20,539 nt of DNA from positions 1 through 20,539 of the forward strand of contig CABRGT010000034.1 of NCBI GenBank assembly GCA_902470475.1. Reading direction: 5' to 3'. This stretch comes from an uncultured Porphyromonadaceae bacterium. GTDB taxonomy: Bacteria; Bacteroidota; Bacteroidia; Bacteroidales; Muribaculaceae. Under the pieces are notes generated by a model. The model had not been told where the DNA came from and made no database searches. It was given only the letters and a program-made list of their open reading frames with translations. The position numbers and the translations under genes were made by a program. Below, piece by piece: positions 7,228 through 14,372 of the stretch; the stretch's first letter is position 1; every line of letters starts with the position of its first letter.

Positions 7228-8493
7228 TCAGTCGAGGTTGTGTATGCAGCCCATGAAGAGCGGTATGCTGTGCTTGTTGTTCATCAGCACGAGCATGAAT
7301 GGCCCGTCGACCTTAAATTCCACTTCCGGAGGATTGGTTGCCCATAAGTTGCCCGTATGGGTCAGGGCGGCGGCTTTCGTGCCTTCTTCGTCCAGGGAGA
7401 ACCATACATTCTGCCGGACATCCCTTGCATCCGGACCCAGAAATACTTCTTTGTCTGAAGCATCAGCCGAGAGGCTGACTACATCCTTGTCAGTGGGATA
7501 TCCGAGGCTTAAAAGAGGGCTGTATACGTTGATTTCACTTTCAAATGTCAGTCTGGGCACTGTCAGCACGGCCTCGCAGGGAGTCAGGCTTCCGATGATT
7601 TCACTGAACCGGCTGCTGCTCATCGCCATGGCTATATCTTCTATCTTGTTTCCGTCAGTGGGCCTGACTACAAACAGTGTATAGTCGCCGGTGTAGGGCA
7701 GGCCGACCATGTGCATGATGCCGTCGGCATAATATCCGGCATGCATCCGGCCGTGCATCATCTCGGGCTCTGATTCGATCATGCTGCCGTAGAATTTGCC
7801 CGGGGCTGTCATTTCCGGCTTGAAAGGTTCTGCCCATGTGCTTTCGAAATAGATGGTATTTGCGAATTTGATATCGTTTCCTTTGATCAGAATCTTCTCG
7901 ATATCCTTGATAAGGCCGCGGGTGTTGTCCGAGATCCAGCCGTTGACAGTCGCTGTCGACAAATCGGAGGCGAAGTCGATCTGCGACACGGTGGCGCCGT
8001 AAGTCCGTGCCATGCGGTCGCGGTAGCCGCCGTTGAGTGTCAGCGGCGTGTCATACCACACGGCGTTGGCAAAGAACAGCTGAGCCTTGTGGCTTTGGTC
8101 TGTAAGATAACTCATCAGCGAAGTAGACACATTGCGAAGTTCTTCAGTATCAGTCATCCCCGCGCTTTTCACGACTTTGGCGGCCGATTCCGCATCGTAC
8201 GAGTCGGCAATCATGCTCAGGCAGGCCGAAAGACCCACGGGCGAAAAGATATAATAATCGCTTTGAGAACTTGAAGCCATTAATTTATTGAAACTGAAAG
8301 CCCATTCGTTGAAGCCCTGCACGGCCGCGGCGTCGAGACCGAGCGTGGAGCGCGAGGCAAGCGGAGCAACGTAGTTATATCCTTTTCCTGCCGGAACGAA
8401 TTCACCGCTCTCGGCCTTGGGTTCGTCCGACGAACATCCCGATGCGACCACACCCAGGCAGCCGGCAATCGCCATCATCCGAAACATTTTCAT
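7228..8493 (-). CDS. serpin-family protease inhibitor, lipoprotein
   Basis: This is a 421-residue serpin of full family length. The N-terminus MKMFRMMAIAGCLGVVASGC is a lipoprotein signal (lipidated Cys20), followed by SSDE, an acidic stretch suggesting cell-surface display. Serpin landmarks are IFSPVGLSACLSMIADSY (81-99), FANTIYFESTWAEPF (about 210-224), VPRLTFESEI (about 312-321) and the C-terminal GPFMLVLMNNKHSIPLFMG. The reactive-loop hinge EEGTKAAA begins at Glu369 and has the small residues that inhibitory serpins need. Aligned with alpha-1-antitrypsin without gaps (NPPEVEF against IPPEVKF), P1 is Ala385 and P1' Thr386, which suggests an elastase-like target. It is a single-gene unit with its own promoter and terminator. 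Base composition is patchy: two 60-base samples (7441-7500 and 7861-7920) hand-count to 45% and 42% GC, against 65% in the neighbouring operon. Confidence 0.93.
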   Translation of the reverse strand: MKMFRMMAIAGCLGVVASGCSSDEPKAESGEFVPAGKGYNYVAPLASRSTLGLDAAAVQGFNEWAFSFNKLMASSSQSDYYIFSPVGLSACLSMIADSYDAESAAKVVKSAGMTDTEELRNVSTSLMSYLTDQSHKAQLFFANAVWYDTPLTLNGGYRDRMARTYGATVSQIDFASDLSTATVNGWISDNTRGLIKDIEKILIKGNDIKFANTIYFESTWAEPFKPEMTAPGKFYGSMIESEPEMMHGRMHAGYYADGIMHMVGLPYTGDYTLFVVRPTDGNKIEDIAMAMSSSRFSEIIGSLTPCEAVLTVPRLTFESEINVYSPLLSLGYPTDKDVVSLSADASDKEVFLGPDARDVRQNVWFSLDEEGTKAAALTHTGNLWATNPPEVEFKVDGPFMLVLMNNKHSIPLFMGCIHNLD

Positions 8494-8633
8494 AGCTTCT
8501 GATTTTTTGGTTATTATAAATTTGATTATTCTTTACGAGCACATGGCAGGCATCTTCATATATAGAATCTTCATCACTTCTTGAAGTAAGGATAGGATGG
8601 TTATCAGGCTCTGATATAATTGATTTATCGCCC

Positions 8634-8663
8634 GAAAGTTACAGGATTTTTTCCGTGTAACAA
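8634..8663 (-). promoter_or_regulatory. promoter of the serpin gene
   Basis: The minus strand reads TTG (8661-8663), 19 bases, then TAACTTTC (8634-8641). The -7 box differs from TAnnTTTG only in its last base. It predicts a 5' leader of roughly 135 bases before the serpin ATG at 8493. Confidence 0.55.
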
Positions 8664-8767
8664 GGTTAAAAAAAAGTTAATTATCTCATCGGAATCATGC
8701 GCATTGGATTCATGGTTTCAGAATGTTACGGAAATGGATTTGTAAGATAAGTTTTTTGCAGGCGGTA

Positions 8768-8799
8768 TTTGGATTTGCGGGCGGAAAGCTGTAAATTTG
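8768..8799 (+). promoter_or_regulatory. promoter of the S1/P1 nuclease gene
   Basis: TTTG (8768-8771), 20 bases, then TAAATTTG (8792-8799) match the Bacteroidota consensus in both boxes and spacing. The ATG is at 8807, only 7 bases after the -7 box, so the transcript should have almost no 5' leader. Confidence 0.75.
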
Positions 8800-8806
8800 T
8801 GTCATT

Positions 8807-9592
8807 ATGAAGAAATATCTTTTTACTGCGATTTTTGCGCTGGCCGCACTGGCCGCGCAGGCCTGGAGTCAGAAAGGCCACGACGTGACTGCTTACATCG
8901 CCGAGCAGCATCTCACACCCGCCACACGCGCCGCTGTCGATTCAATATTCAACGGTCGCTCGCTCGTCTATTGGGCCAACTGGCTCGACAACGCCTCGCA
9001 TCAGATGGATTATGCCTACACCAAGACATGGCATTACAAGAACATCGATGCCGACGAGACATATGAATCGGCACAGGCCAATCCGGCAGGCGACGCCGTC
9101 ACGGCCATCCGCAGCCAGATCGAAGTCCTGATCGATCCGGCGACAACGCCGCAGCAGACCGAGCTGGCTCTGCGCATCCTCGTCCATGTGATGGGCGACC
9201 TGCATCAGCCTATGCACCTGGGGCATGCCAAGGACCTGGGCGGCAACCGCATCAAGGTGAAATTCTTCGACCGCGAGACAAATCTGCACTCGATATGGGA
9301 TTCGTCGCTCGTCGAGAGCGGACGCAAGTGGAGCTATACCGAGTGGCAGCAGCAGATCGACCGTGCCGACGAGGCCACCCGGGCCGAGATAATCTCCGGT
9401 ACCGTCGACGACTGGGCTCGCCAGACATTTGACATCGCCACTCAGTGCTACGTCTACTTCCGGCCCGGCGCAAAGGTGATGTACAACGACATCGCCCGCT
9501 GGACTCCGGTCATCGAGCAGCAGTTTCTGCGCGGAGGTCTGCGTCTGGCCCACGTGCTCAATTCGATCTTCGATCCCGAGTACGGAAAATGA
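8807..9592 (+). CDS. secreted S1/P1-type zinc-dependent nuclease
   Basis: The protein has 261 residues with a signal peptide MKKYLFTAIFALAALAAQA. Cleavage after AQA would leave Trp20 as the mature N-terminus, as in fungal P1 nuclease, where Trp1 binds zinc. All nine zinc ligands of P1 nuclease can be placed: Trp20, His25 (KGHD), Asp61 (NWLDNAS), His76 (WHYKNID), His127, Asp131 and His137 (HVMGDLHQPMH), His161 and Asp165 (NLHSIWDSSL). The family cleaves single-stranded DNA and RNA and removes 3'-phosphate from nucleotides. An exported form in a gut-type bacterium would suit nucleotide scavenging; that role is inferred. It is first in a plus-strand set with the beta-helix lipoprotein and the alcohol dehydrogenase. 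No transmembrane segment follows the signal peptide, so it is probably periplasmic or released. Confidence 0.95.
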   Translation: MKKYLFTAIFALAALAAQAWSQKGHDVTAYIAEQHLTPATRAAVDSIFNGRSLVYWANWLDNASHQMDYAYTKTWHYKNIDADETYESAQANPAGDAVTAIRSQIEVLIDPATTPQQTELALRILVHVMGDLHQPMHLGHAKDLGGNRIKVKFFDRETNLHSIWDSSLVESGRKWSYTEWQQQIDRADEATRAEIISGTVDDWARQTFDIATQCYVYFRPGAKVMYNDIARWTPVIEQQFLRGGLRLAHVLNSIFDPEYGK

Positions 9593-9627
9593 TACAATAA
9601 CGGCGGCGTTTTTCCGTTAATAGGTTG

Positions 9628-11022
9628 ATGAAAAATTTCCGCTTCTTACTCCTCTTTTTCTTCGCGGCGCTTGCCGCCGGGCTGTCGTCGTGTATCGAGG
9701 ACGGCTTCACCACGTCGCCTTCCGACCAGCCCACTTTCTCGGTCGACACTCTCGATCTCGGCGTCATCTTCACCGAACAACCGTCGACGACTCACCGTTT
9801 CGTCGTCTACAACCGCGCGTCAAAGGGCATAAATATCAACCGTATTTCCATCTCGGGCGATAATGCCGCACTCTTCCGCCTCAACGTCGACGGCTTCAGC
9901 GGCACCGACTTTTCCGACGTGGAGATCCGCGCCAAGGACTCGATATTCGTGCTGGTAGAGACCACTCTGCCCGCCAACGACCGCACTGTGCCGGTCGAGA
10001 TCACCGCCAGCCTTGACTTCCTCACCAACGGTGTGGAGCAGAGCGTGGTGCTCGCCGCCACCGGGCGCGATGTGACGCGCCTGCGCGCAGTCACCTTCGA
10101 CACCGACACGCGTCTGACGGCCGAACGCCCCTATCAGATCTATGACTCGCTCGTGGTGGCCGAGGGGGCTACGCTTACGGTCGATCCCGACGCCGAACTC
10201 TACTTCCACGACGGAGCCATGATGATCGTGCGCGGCACACTCAATGCCGTAGGCTCGCCCGGCCATGAGATCACCTTCGCCGGCGACCGCACCGGATTCG
10301 TTGCCGCCGACATCCCGTTCGACCTGATGTCGCGCCAGTGGATCGGCATGTTCTTCACCTCGACTTCCGCCGGCAACCGCCTCGACTACTGCCTGGTTAA
10401 AAACACCTGGCAGGGCGTCACGGCCGACTCGTCGGACCTCACCATGGTCAATACGCGCCTGCGCAACAGCGGCGGCTACGCCCTCGAGACCTATCACTCC
10501 GCTGTCCGCGCCTATGGTTGCGAGTTCGCCGAGGCCGCTTCGGGGGCCGTGCTGCTTCATGGCGGCGATCACGTCCTCGACCAGTGTACCCTCGCCAATT
10601 ACTATCTGTTCTCGGCCCTCGGCGGCCCGATACTGCAGTTCGGCCATCTCGGCGCCGAATCCGACGATGCCTCCGGACTGCCCTATCTGCAGGCCCGGCT
10701 CGACAACTGCATCGTCTACGGCAACGGTAAGGACATCTCGCACGGCGACCTCACGGGCACTGCTGTGTTCCTGCGCCGCTGTCTGCTCAAGAGCGCGGGT
10801 ACCGACGACGACAACTTCATCTCCTGCGTCTGGGATCAGGATCCGCTCTTCTACACCGTCCGCGAGGATTATATTTTCGATTACCGTCTGCGCGAGGATT
10901 CTCCGGCTATCGGGGCCGCCGACCCTTCGCTCAACGCCCCCGAGGCCGCTGTTGACCGCTATGGCAATCCGCGCGGTCAGGTTCCCGACCTGGGCGCCTA
11001 CGTCCACATACCTCAGCAATGA
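9628..11022 (+). CDS. surface-type lipoprotein with Ig-like and right-handed beta-helix regions
   Basis: With the ATG at 9628 (preferred to the TTG directly before it) the protein has 464 residues. The signal peptide MKNFRFLLLFFFAALAAGLSSC ends at lipidated Cys22, followed by IEDG, an acidic surface-export-like stretch. Residues about 35-150 look like an Ig-like/ASH-type domain (VDTLDLGVIFTEQPSTTHRFVVYNRASKGININ). From about 165 to 400, repeated short beta-strands (GATLTVDPDAELYF, MIVRGTLNAVG, then LDYCLVKNTW) indicate a parallel beta-helix. The end SPAIGAADPS, YGNPRG, PDLGAYV is the closing motif common to such bacterial surface proteins. No catalytic residues of polysaccharide lyases can be assigned. 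It could bind glycans or act as an adhesin; function unknown. It is followed by the alcohol dehydrogenase with a 4-base ATGA overlap. Confidence 0.85.
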   Translation: MKNFRFLLLFFFAALAAGLSSCIEDGFTTSPSDQPTFSVDTLDLGVIFTEQPSTTHRFVVYNRASKGININRISISGDNAALFRLNVDGFSGTDFSDVEIRAKDSIFVLVETTLPANDRTVPVEITASLDFLTNGVEQSVVLAATGRDVTRLRAVTFDTDTRLTAERPYQIYDSLVVAEGATLTVDPDAELYFHDGAMMIVRGTLNAVGSPGHEITFAGDRTGFVAADIPFDLMSRQWIGMFFTSTSAGNRLDYCLVKNTWQGVTADSSDLTMVNTRLRNSGGYALETYHSAVRAYGCEFAEAASGAVLLHGGDHVLDQCTLANYYLFSALGGPILQFGHLGAESDDASGLPYLQARLDNCIVYGNGKDISHGDLTGTAVFLRRCLLKSAGTDDDNFISCVWDQDPLFYTVREDYIFDYRLREDSPAIGAADPSLNAPEAAVDRYGNPRGQVPDLGAYVHIPQQ

Positions 11023-12137
11023 ACTGGATTTACCGTCAACCCGTGAAAATCGAATTCGGTGCGGGCGTGCTCAGCCGCCTGCCCCGTGTGCTTGAAGAGC
11101 TCGGCGTCGGCCGGGCTTTGCTTGTCACGTCGCCTTCGTTTGTGCGGCGCGGCATCGCCGGAAGCCTTCTGGAAGTCTGCGGCGGCGCCCTGGTCGGCGT
11201 ATATGGCGATGTGTCGCCCAATCCCGACGTCGTGCAGTGCGACGCCTGCGCCGCCATGCTTCGCGCGCTCCGCTGCGACGGCGTCGTGGCCCTTGGCGGC
11301 GGCAGCGTCATCGACTGCGCCAAGGCCGCTTCGGTATTCTGCCTGTCGGGGAGTCCGGCTGCCGGTTACCTGGCTGCGGACAAACCGGTTCCGGCGCAAC
11401 ATCTGCCGCTGGTGGCCGTCCCGACCACCTCCGGTACGGGCAGTGAGGTCACGTCGGTATCTGTCCTCTCCGACCATGCCCGCGGCATCAAGGCGCCCAT
11501 GGCAGCCGACAGCTTCTTCCCGGCTGTGGCCCTTGTTGATCCGAACCTTACACTTACCGTGCCGCCGCGCCTGACAGCCATCACCGGGTTCGATGCACTG
11601 TGTCATGCCGTCGAAGCCTACTGGAGCCGCAACCATCGGCCGGTGTGCGATGCCCTGGCCGTCGAGGCCGCCGGCACGCTGCTGCGCAACATCGCCGCGG
11701 CGGTCGACCGTCCGGACGAGGCCGGTGTGCGCCTGGCCATGTCGCAGGGATCGCTGATGGCCGGTCTGGCATTCGCTATGCCAAAGACGTCGGCGCCTCA
11801 TGCCTGCTCATATCCGCTGACCAATCTGCTCGGCATCCCGCACGGCGAGGCCTGCGCCCTCACGCTCGACTGGTTCATCCGCTTCAATGCCGCACGCGGC
11901 GACACCCGCACTTACACGCTGGCGCGCCGCCTCGGTTTCGCTTCTCCCGACGCCATGGCCGATGAAATCGTCCGCCTCAAGACCGTCACGGGCCTGCGGA
12001 CCGACCTACGTGATCTCGCGCCCGGCGATGACGGCATAGAGCGGCTCGCGCAGGCCAGCATTCATCCCAATCTGGCCAACAATCCGGTTGACGTCACGCT
12101 CGATGATCTGCGCCGGATGTACAGGTCTCTTTGTTAA
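11019..12137 (+). CDS. iron-dependent (group III) alcohol dehydrogenase
   Basis: This is a 372-residue cytoplasmic oxidoreductase that reduces an aldehyde or oxidises an alcohol with NAD(P)H and iron. The cofactor-binding GGGSVIDCAK is at residues 93-102 and the VPTTSGTGSEVT motif at about 134-145. Metal ligands are Asp192 and His196 (GFDALCHAVEAYWS), His261 (SAPHACSYP) and His275 (IPHGEAC). The SAPHACSYPLT segment recalls phosphonoacetaldehyde reductases, but no phosphonate gene is nearby, so substrate specificity is left open. Translation is likely coupled to the beta-helix lipoprotein gene through ATGA. Its stop codon TAA shares the bases TTAA with the convergent butyrate kinase stop, leaving no room for a terminator between them. 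Confidence 0.9.
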   Translation: MNWIYRQPVKIEFGAGVLSRLPRVLEELGVGRALLVTSPSFVRRGIAGSLLEVCGGALVGVYGDVSPNPDVVQCDACAAMLRALRCDGVVALGGGSVIDCAKAASVFCLSGSPAAGYLAADKPVPAQHLPLVAVPTTSGTGSEVTSVSVLSDHARGIKAPMAADSFFPAVALVDPNLTLTVPPRLTAITGFDALCHAVEAYWSRNHRPVCDALAVEAAGTLLRNIAAAVDRPDEAGVRLAMSQGSLMAGLAFAMPKTSAPHACSYPLTNLLGIPHGEACALTLDWFIRFNAARGDTRTYTLARRLGFASPDAMADEIVRLKTVTGLRTDLRDLAPGDDGIERLAQASIHPNLANNPVDVTLDDLRRMYRSLC

Positions 12138-13195
12138 ACGTATTCTTTGACGGGAAGTTCGCCGCGGAGGGCTGCCAGGCCGTTCGAGGCAAGCGCAAGC
12201 ATCTCGTTCTCGCCGGGGTAGACATAGACCGGCGCCAGGAACTCCACGCGCTCGCGTATGCGCGACACCACATAGTCGCTGAAGGCCACGCCGCCCGTGA
12301 GCAGGATCGCGTCGACCTTGCCGAACAGCGCCACGGCCGCTCCGCCTATCGACTTCGATATCTGATAGATCATGCCTCCGAGAATGGTTTCCGCCTTCTT
12401 GTCGCCCGCTTCGATTGATTCGACTATTGCGGCCACGTCCGTCGTGCCGAGATGGGCGGCCAGGCCGGCATTGCCGCTGATGCGCTTCTTCAGTTCCTCG
12501 AGTGTGTATTTGTTCGAATAGCACAGGTCGATAAGTTTGCCCGGTGGTAGCGATCCGGCGCGTTCGGGCGAGAAAGGACCCTCGCCGTCGAAGGCATTGT
12601 TGACGTCGATGCAGCGGCCGTGTCGGTGTGCTCCGACGGAAATACCGCCTCCGAGGTGCGCGATGATCAGGTTGAGGTCCTCGTAGCGTGTCTCCTGCTC
12701 GGCGGCGAAGCGGCGTGCGATGGCGCGCTGGTTGAGCGCATGCCAGGTGGCAACGCGCGGCATCAGCGGCGATCCCGACACGCGGGCCACGTCGTCCATC
12801 TCATCCACCACGCCCGGATCGGCCGTCAGTGCCTTGCAGCCGGGTATCCGCGCTGCCATTTCGGCGGCGATGCGGCAGCCCAGATTCGAGGCGTGGTTGC
12901 GCATCGGATGCTCCATCTCGCCGATCATCACATCGTTGATGGCATATACTCCGCCTTCGATCGGCTTCAGCAGTCCGCCGCGTGCCACTATGGCGTCGAA
13001 ATCGAGATTCTGACCTTTCTCGGCAAGAGTCTTGAGCACCAGATCCAGCCGGTAGCCGAACTGGTCGGAGACCTTGGCGAACGGGGCCAGCTCCTCGACC
13101 GAATGCTTTATATTTTCAATCATTACAGGCTTGAGGTCGTGGAAAACTGCGATTTTTGTCGAGGTCGAGCCGGGATTGATTGTAAGTATATTCAT
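12134..13195 (-). CDS. buk: butyrate kinase (short/branched-chain fatty acid kinase)
   Basis: The enzyme makes ATP and a free fatty acid from an acyl phosphate such as butyryl- or isobutyryl-phosphate. From the ATG at 13195 it has 353 residues, the normal size for Buk in the ASKHA (acetate kinase-like) fold. Motifs are NPGSTSTKIA (7-16), ARGGLLKPIEGGVY (71-84), AHLGGGISVGAHRHGRCIDV (179-198) and ERAGSLPPG (211-219). An upstream in-frame extension to 13420 runs back through ptb and reads as Arg-rich nonsense, so it was rejected. It lies downstream of ptb across a 92-base gap holding two small hairpins. With ptb and the ketoacid oxidoreductase it forms a substrate-level phosphorylation route; isobutyrate, isovalerate and 2-methylbutyrate are likely products. 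Confidence 0.95.
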   Translation of the reverse strand: MNILTINPGSTSTKIAVFHDLKPVMIENIKHSVEELAPFAKVSDQFGYRLDLVLKTLAEKGQNLDFDAIVARGGLLKPIEGGVYAINDVMIGEMEHPMRNHASNLGCRIAAEMAARIPGCKALTADPGVVDEMDDVARVSGSPLMPRVATWHALNQRAIARRFAAEQETRYEDLNLIIAHLGGGISVGAHRHGRCIDVNNAFDGEGPFSPERAGSLPPGKLIDLCYSNKYTLEELKKRISGNAGLAAHLGTTDVAAIVESIEAGDKKAETILGGMIYQISKSIGGAAVALFGKVDAILLTGGVAFSDYVVSRIRERVEFLAPVYVYPGENEMLALASNGLAALRGELPVKEYV

Positions 13196-13287
13196 AGTGC
13201 AGGTATTTTTGCTGTCGGCAGCTTGCTGCCCGGAGATGTTAGGTAGTAAATGAGTTTGTGTGCCGCTGGGAACGAGCCTCCGTGGGC

Positions 13288-14184
13288 TCAGAGCAGGGCG
13301 CTGCAGGCGGCCAGCGCCAGGCTGCAGAGCTTTGACCGGGATGTGTCCGCACGCGACGGAAGCACCACCGGCACGGCGGCTCCGGCAAGCATGCCGGCGT
13401 TGTCGCAGTGGGTCAGCCACGTGATTGTCTTGTAGAACACGTTCCCGGCCTCGATGTCGGGGAAAATCAATGCGTCGGCATTACCTCCCACAGGCGAGTC
13501 GATGCCTTTGATATGGCCTGATTCGGGATCGACGGCTGTCTTGAGATCCATCGGTCCGTCGACGATGGCGCGTCCGAACGCACCGGCCGCAGCGGCGGTC
13601 TTTATGGCTGCGTACGACTCGGTGACAGGAAATTTCGGCGACGACTTCTCGGTGCAGTGGATCAGCGCGATGCGCGGTTCGGCGACTCCGGTCTTGCGGC
13701 ACAGGGAGGTCAGGTAACCCGTCATTGCCTCTAACTGCGCCTGGTTCGGAAAGGGGATCACGGCCGCGTCGCTGAAGAACAGCAGCCCGTCACGGCCTGG
13801 TATGGCGGCGGCTGTGATGTGTGTCAGTACATGCCCCTGGGGCAGAATGCCGCGCTCCTTGTTCAGGACGGCGCGCAGCATGTTGTCGGTGTTGATCAGG
13901 CCTTTCATCACCACGTCGGCATGTCCGTCGCGCGCGAGCGCCACGGCTCGTGCGGCGGCCGCGTCGGTGTCTGCCTCGGCTATGATCTCGACCGTATCCG
14001 ATGCTTCGAAGGGTATCCGTGCAGGATCACCCACGAGTATGAACCGGGCTATCGAGGCCTCCAGAGCCATGGCCACCGCCTCGCAGGTATGCTCGTCGTA
14101 CGGGCATGCCACAGCTATCCGCGCGCGGGATTCAGCCGCGGCCAGATGCCGGATGATAGTGTCGAAATCCTTTAATAATTGCAT
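13288..14184 (-). CDS. ptb: phosphate butyryltransferase
   Basis: This enzyme swaps the CoA of butyryl- or branched acyl-CoA for phosphate, feeding butyrate kinase. The protein has 298 residues, normal for Ptb. Family features are RIAVACPYDEHTCEAVAMAL near the N-terminus, DVVMKGLINTDNMLRAVLN around the middle, FFSDAAVIPFPN, and DALIFPDIEAGNVFYKTITWL near the C-terminus. The ATG at 14184 was chosen over a TTG at 14205 because the TTG lies inside the promoter -7 box. It is the first gene of a two-gene unit with buk and sits immediately downstream of the ketoacid oxidoreductase operon, which would supply its acyl-CoA substrate. Confidence 0.94.
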   Translation of the reverse strand: MQLLKDFDTIIRHLAAAESRARIAVACPYDEHTCEAVAMALEASIARFILVGDPARIPFEASDTVEIIAEADTDAAAARAVALARDGHADVVMKGLINTDNMLRAVLNKERGILPQGHVLTHITAAAIPGRDGLLFFSDAAVIPFPNQAQLEAMTGYLTSLCRKTGVAEPRIALIHCTEKSSPKFPVTESYAAIKTAAAAGAFGRAIVDGPMDLKTAVDPESGHIKGIDSPVGGNADALIFPDIEAGNVFYKTITWLTHCDNAGMLAGAAVPVVLPSRADTSRSKLCSLALAACSALL

Positions 14185-14202
14185 ATTCTGACTTATTTTG
14201 TG

Positions 14203-14233
14203 CAAATATCACAAAAAAAATCCATTTATCAAA
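14203..14233 (-). promoter_or_regulatory. promoter of the ptb-buk unit
   Basis: The minus strand reads TTTG (14230-14233), 19 bases, then GATATTTG (14203-14210). The -7 box differs from TAnnTTTG in its first base. The predicted leader before the ptb ATG at 14184 is about a dozen bases. Confidence 0.6.
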
Positions 14234-14309
14234 ATTGCCTGTCCTTTTTGGCGCTTTGTGCTAACTTTCTGCCTTATTTGCCCTATGCGCGGCCGCCCCG
14301 TCAGCAATA

Positions 14310-14343
14310 GCGCCGTCTCCCACTCATCGGTGAAAGGCGGCGC
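14310..14343 (-). terminator. hairpin terminator after the ketoacid oxidoreductase operon
   Basis: On the minus strand GCGCCG and CGGCGC form an outer stem. After one C-A mismatch, CUUUCAC pairs with GUGGGAG (with G-U pairs) around a 6-base loop. It begins 29 bases after the gamma-subunit stop. There is no clear U-tract after it. It separates this operon from ptb-buk. Confidence 0.65.
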
Positions 14344-14372
14344 CTGCATAAATATTTAGGTCTAAGAATCTG

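Larger units (their letters stand above)
8494..8806. other. divergent intergenic region between serpin and nuclease genes
   Basis: These 313 bases are AT-rich compared with the genes around them. They hold the serpin promoter (8634-8663, minus) and the nuclease promoter (8768-8799, plus). Between the serpin promoter and its ATG lies a leader of about 140 bases. It contains the inverted repeat ACTTC-TT-GAAGT at 8576-8587 and two direct copies of ATCTTCAT (8552-8559 and 8567-8574). A possible 13-codon leader ORF (MKILYMKMPAMCS) lies at 8533-8574 on the minus strand. I see no other gene here. Confidence 0.6.

Noticed and set aside
9598..9619. Inverted repeat TAACGG/CCGTTA between the nuclease and the lipoprotein gene
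   Set aside because: There are only 6 pairs around a 10-base loop that itself contains the T-run, so it is not a convincing terminator.
9820..11019. Long open frame of about 400 codons antisense to the beta-helix lipoprotein
   Set aside because: It mirrors the coding frame in GC-rich DNA, has no family motifs, and the opposite strand encodes a clear lipoprotein.
13196..13420. Longer N-terminal extension of butyrate kinase
   Set aside because: It overlaps the end of ptb, is Arg/Pro-rich with no family similarity, and the canonical start MNILTINPGS is at 13195.
14185..14205. TTG start for ptb
   Set aside because: It lies in the -7 box GATATTTG; the ATG at 14184 fits the family N-terminus.
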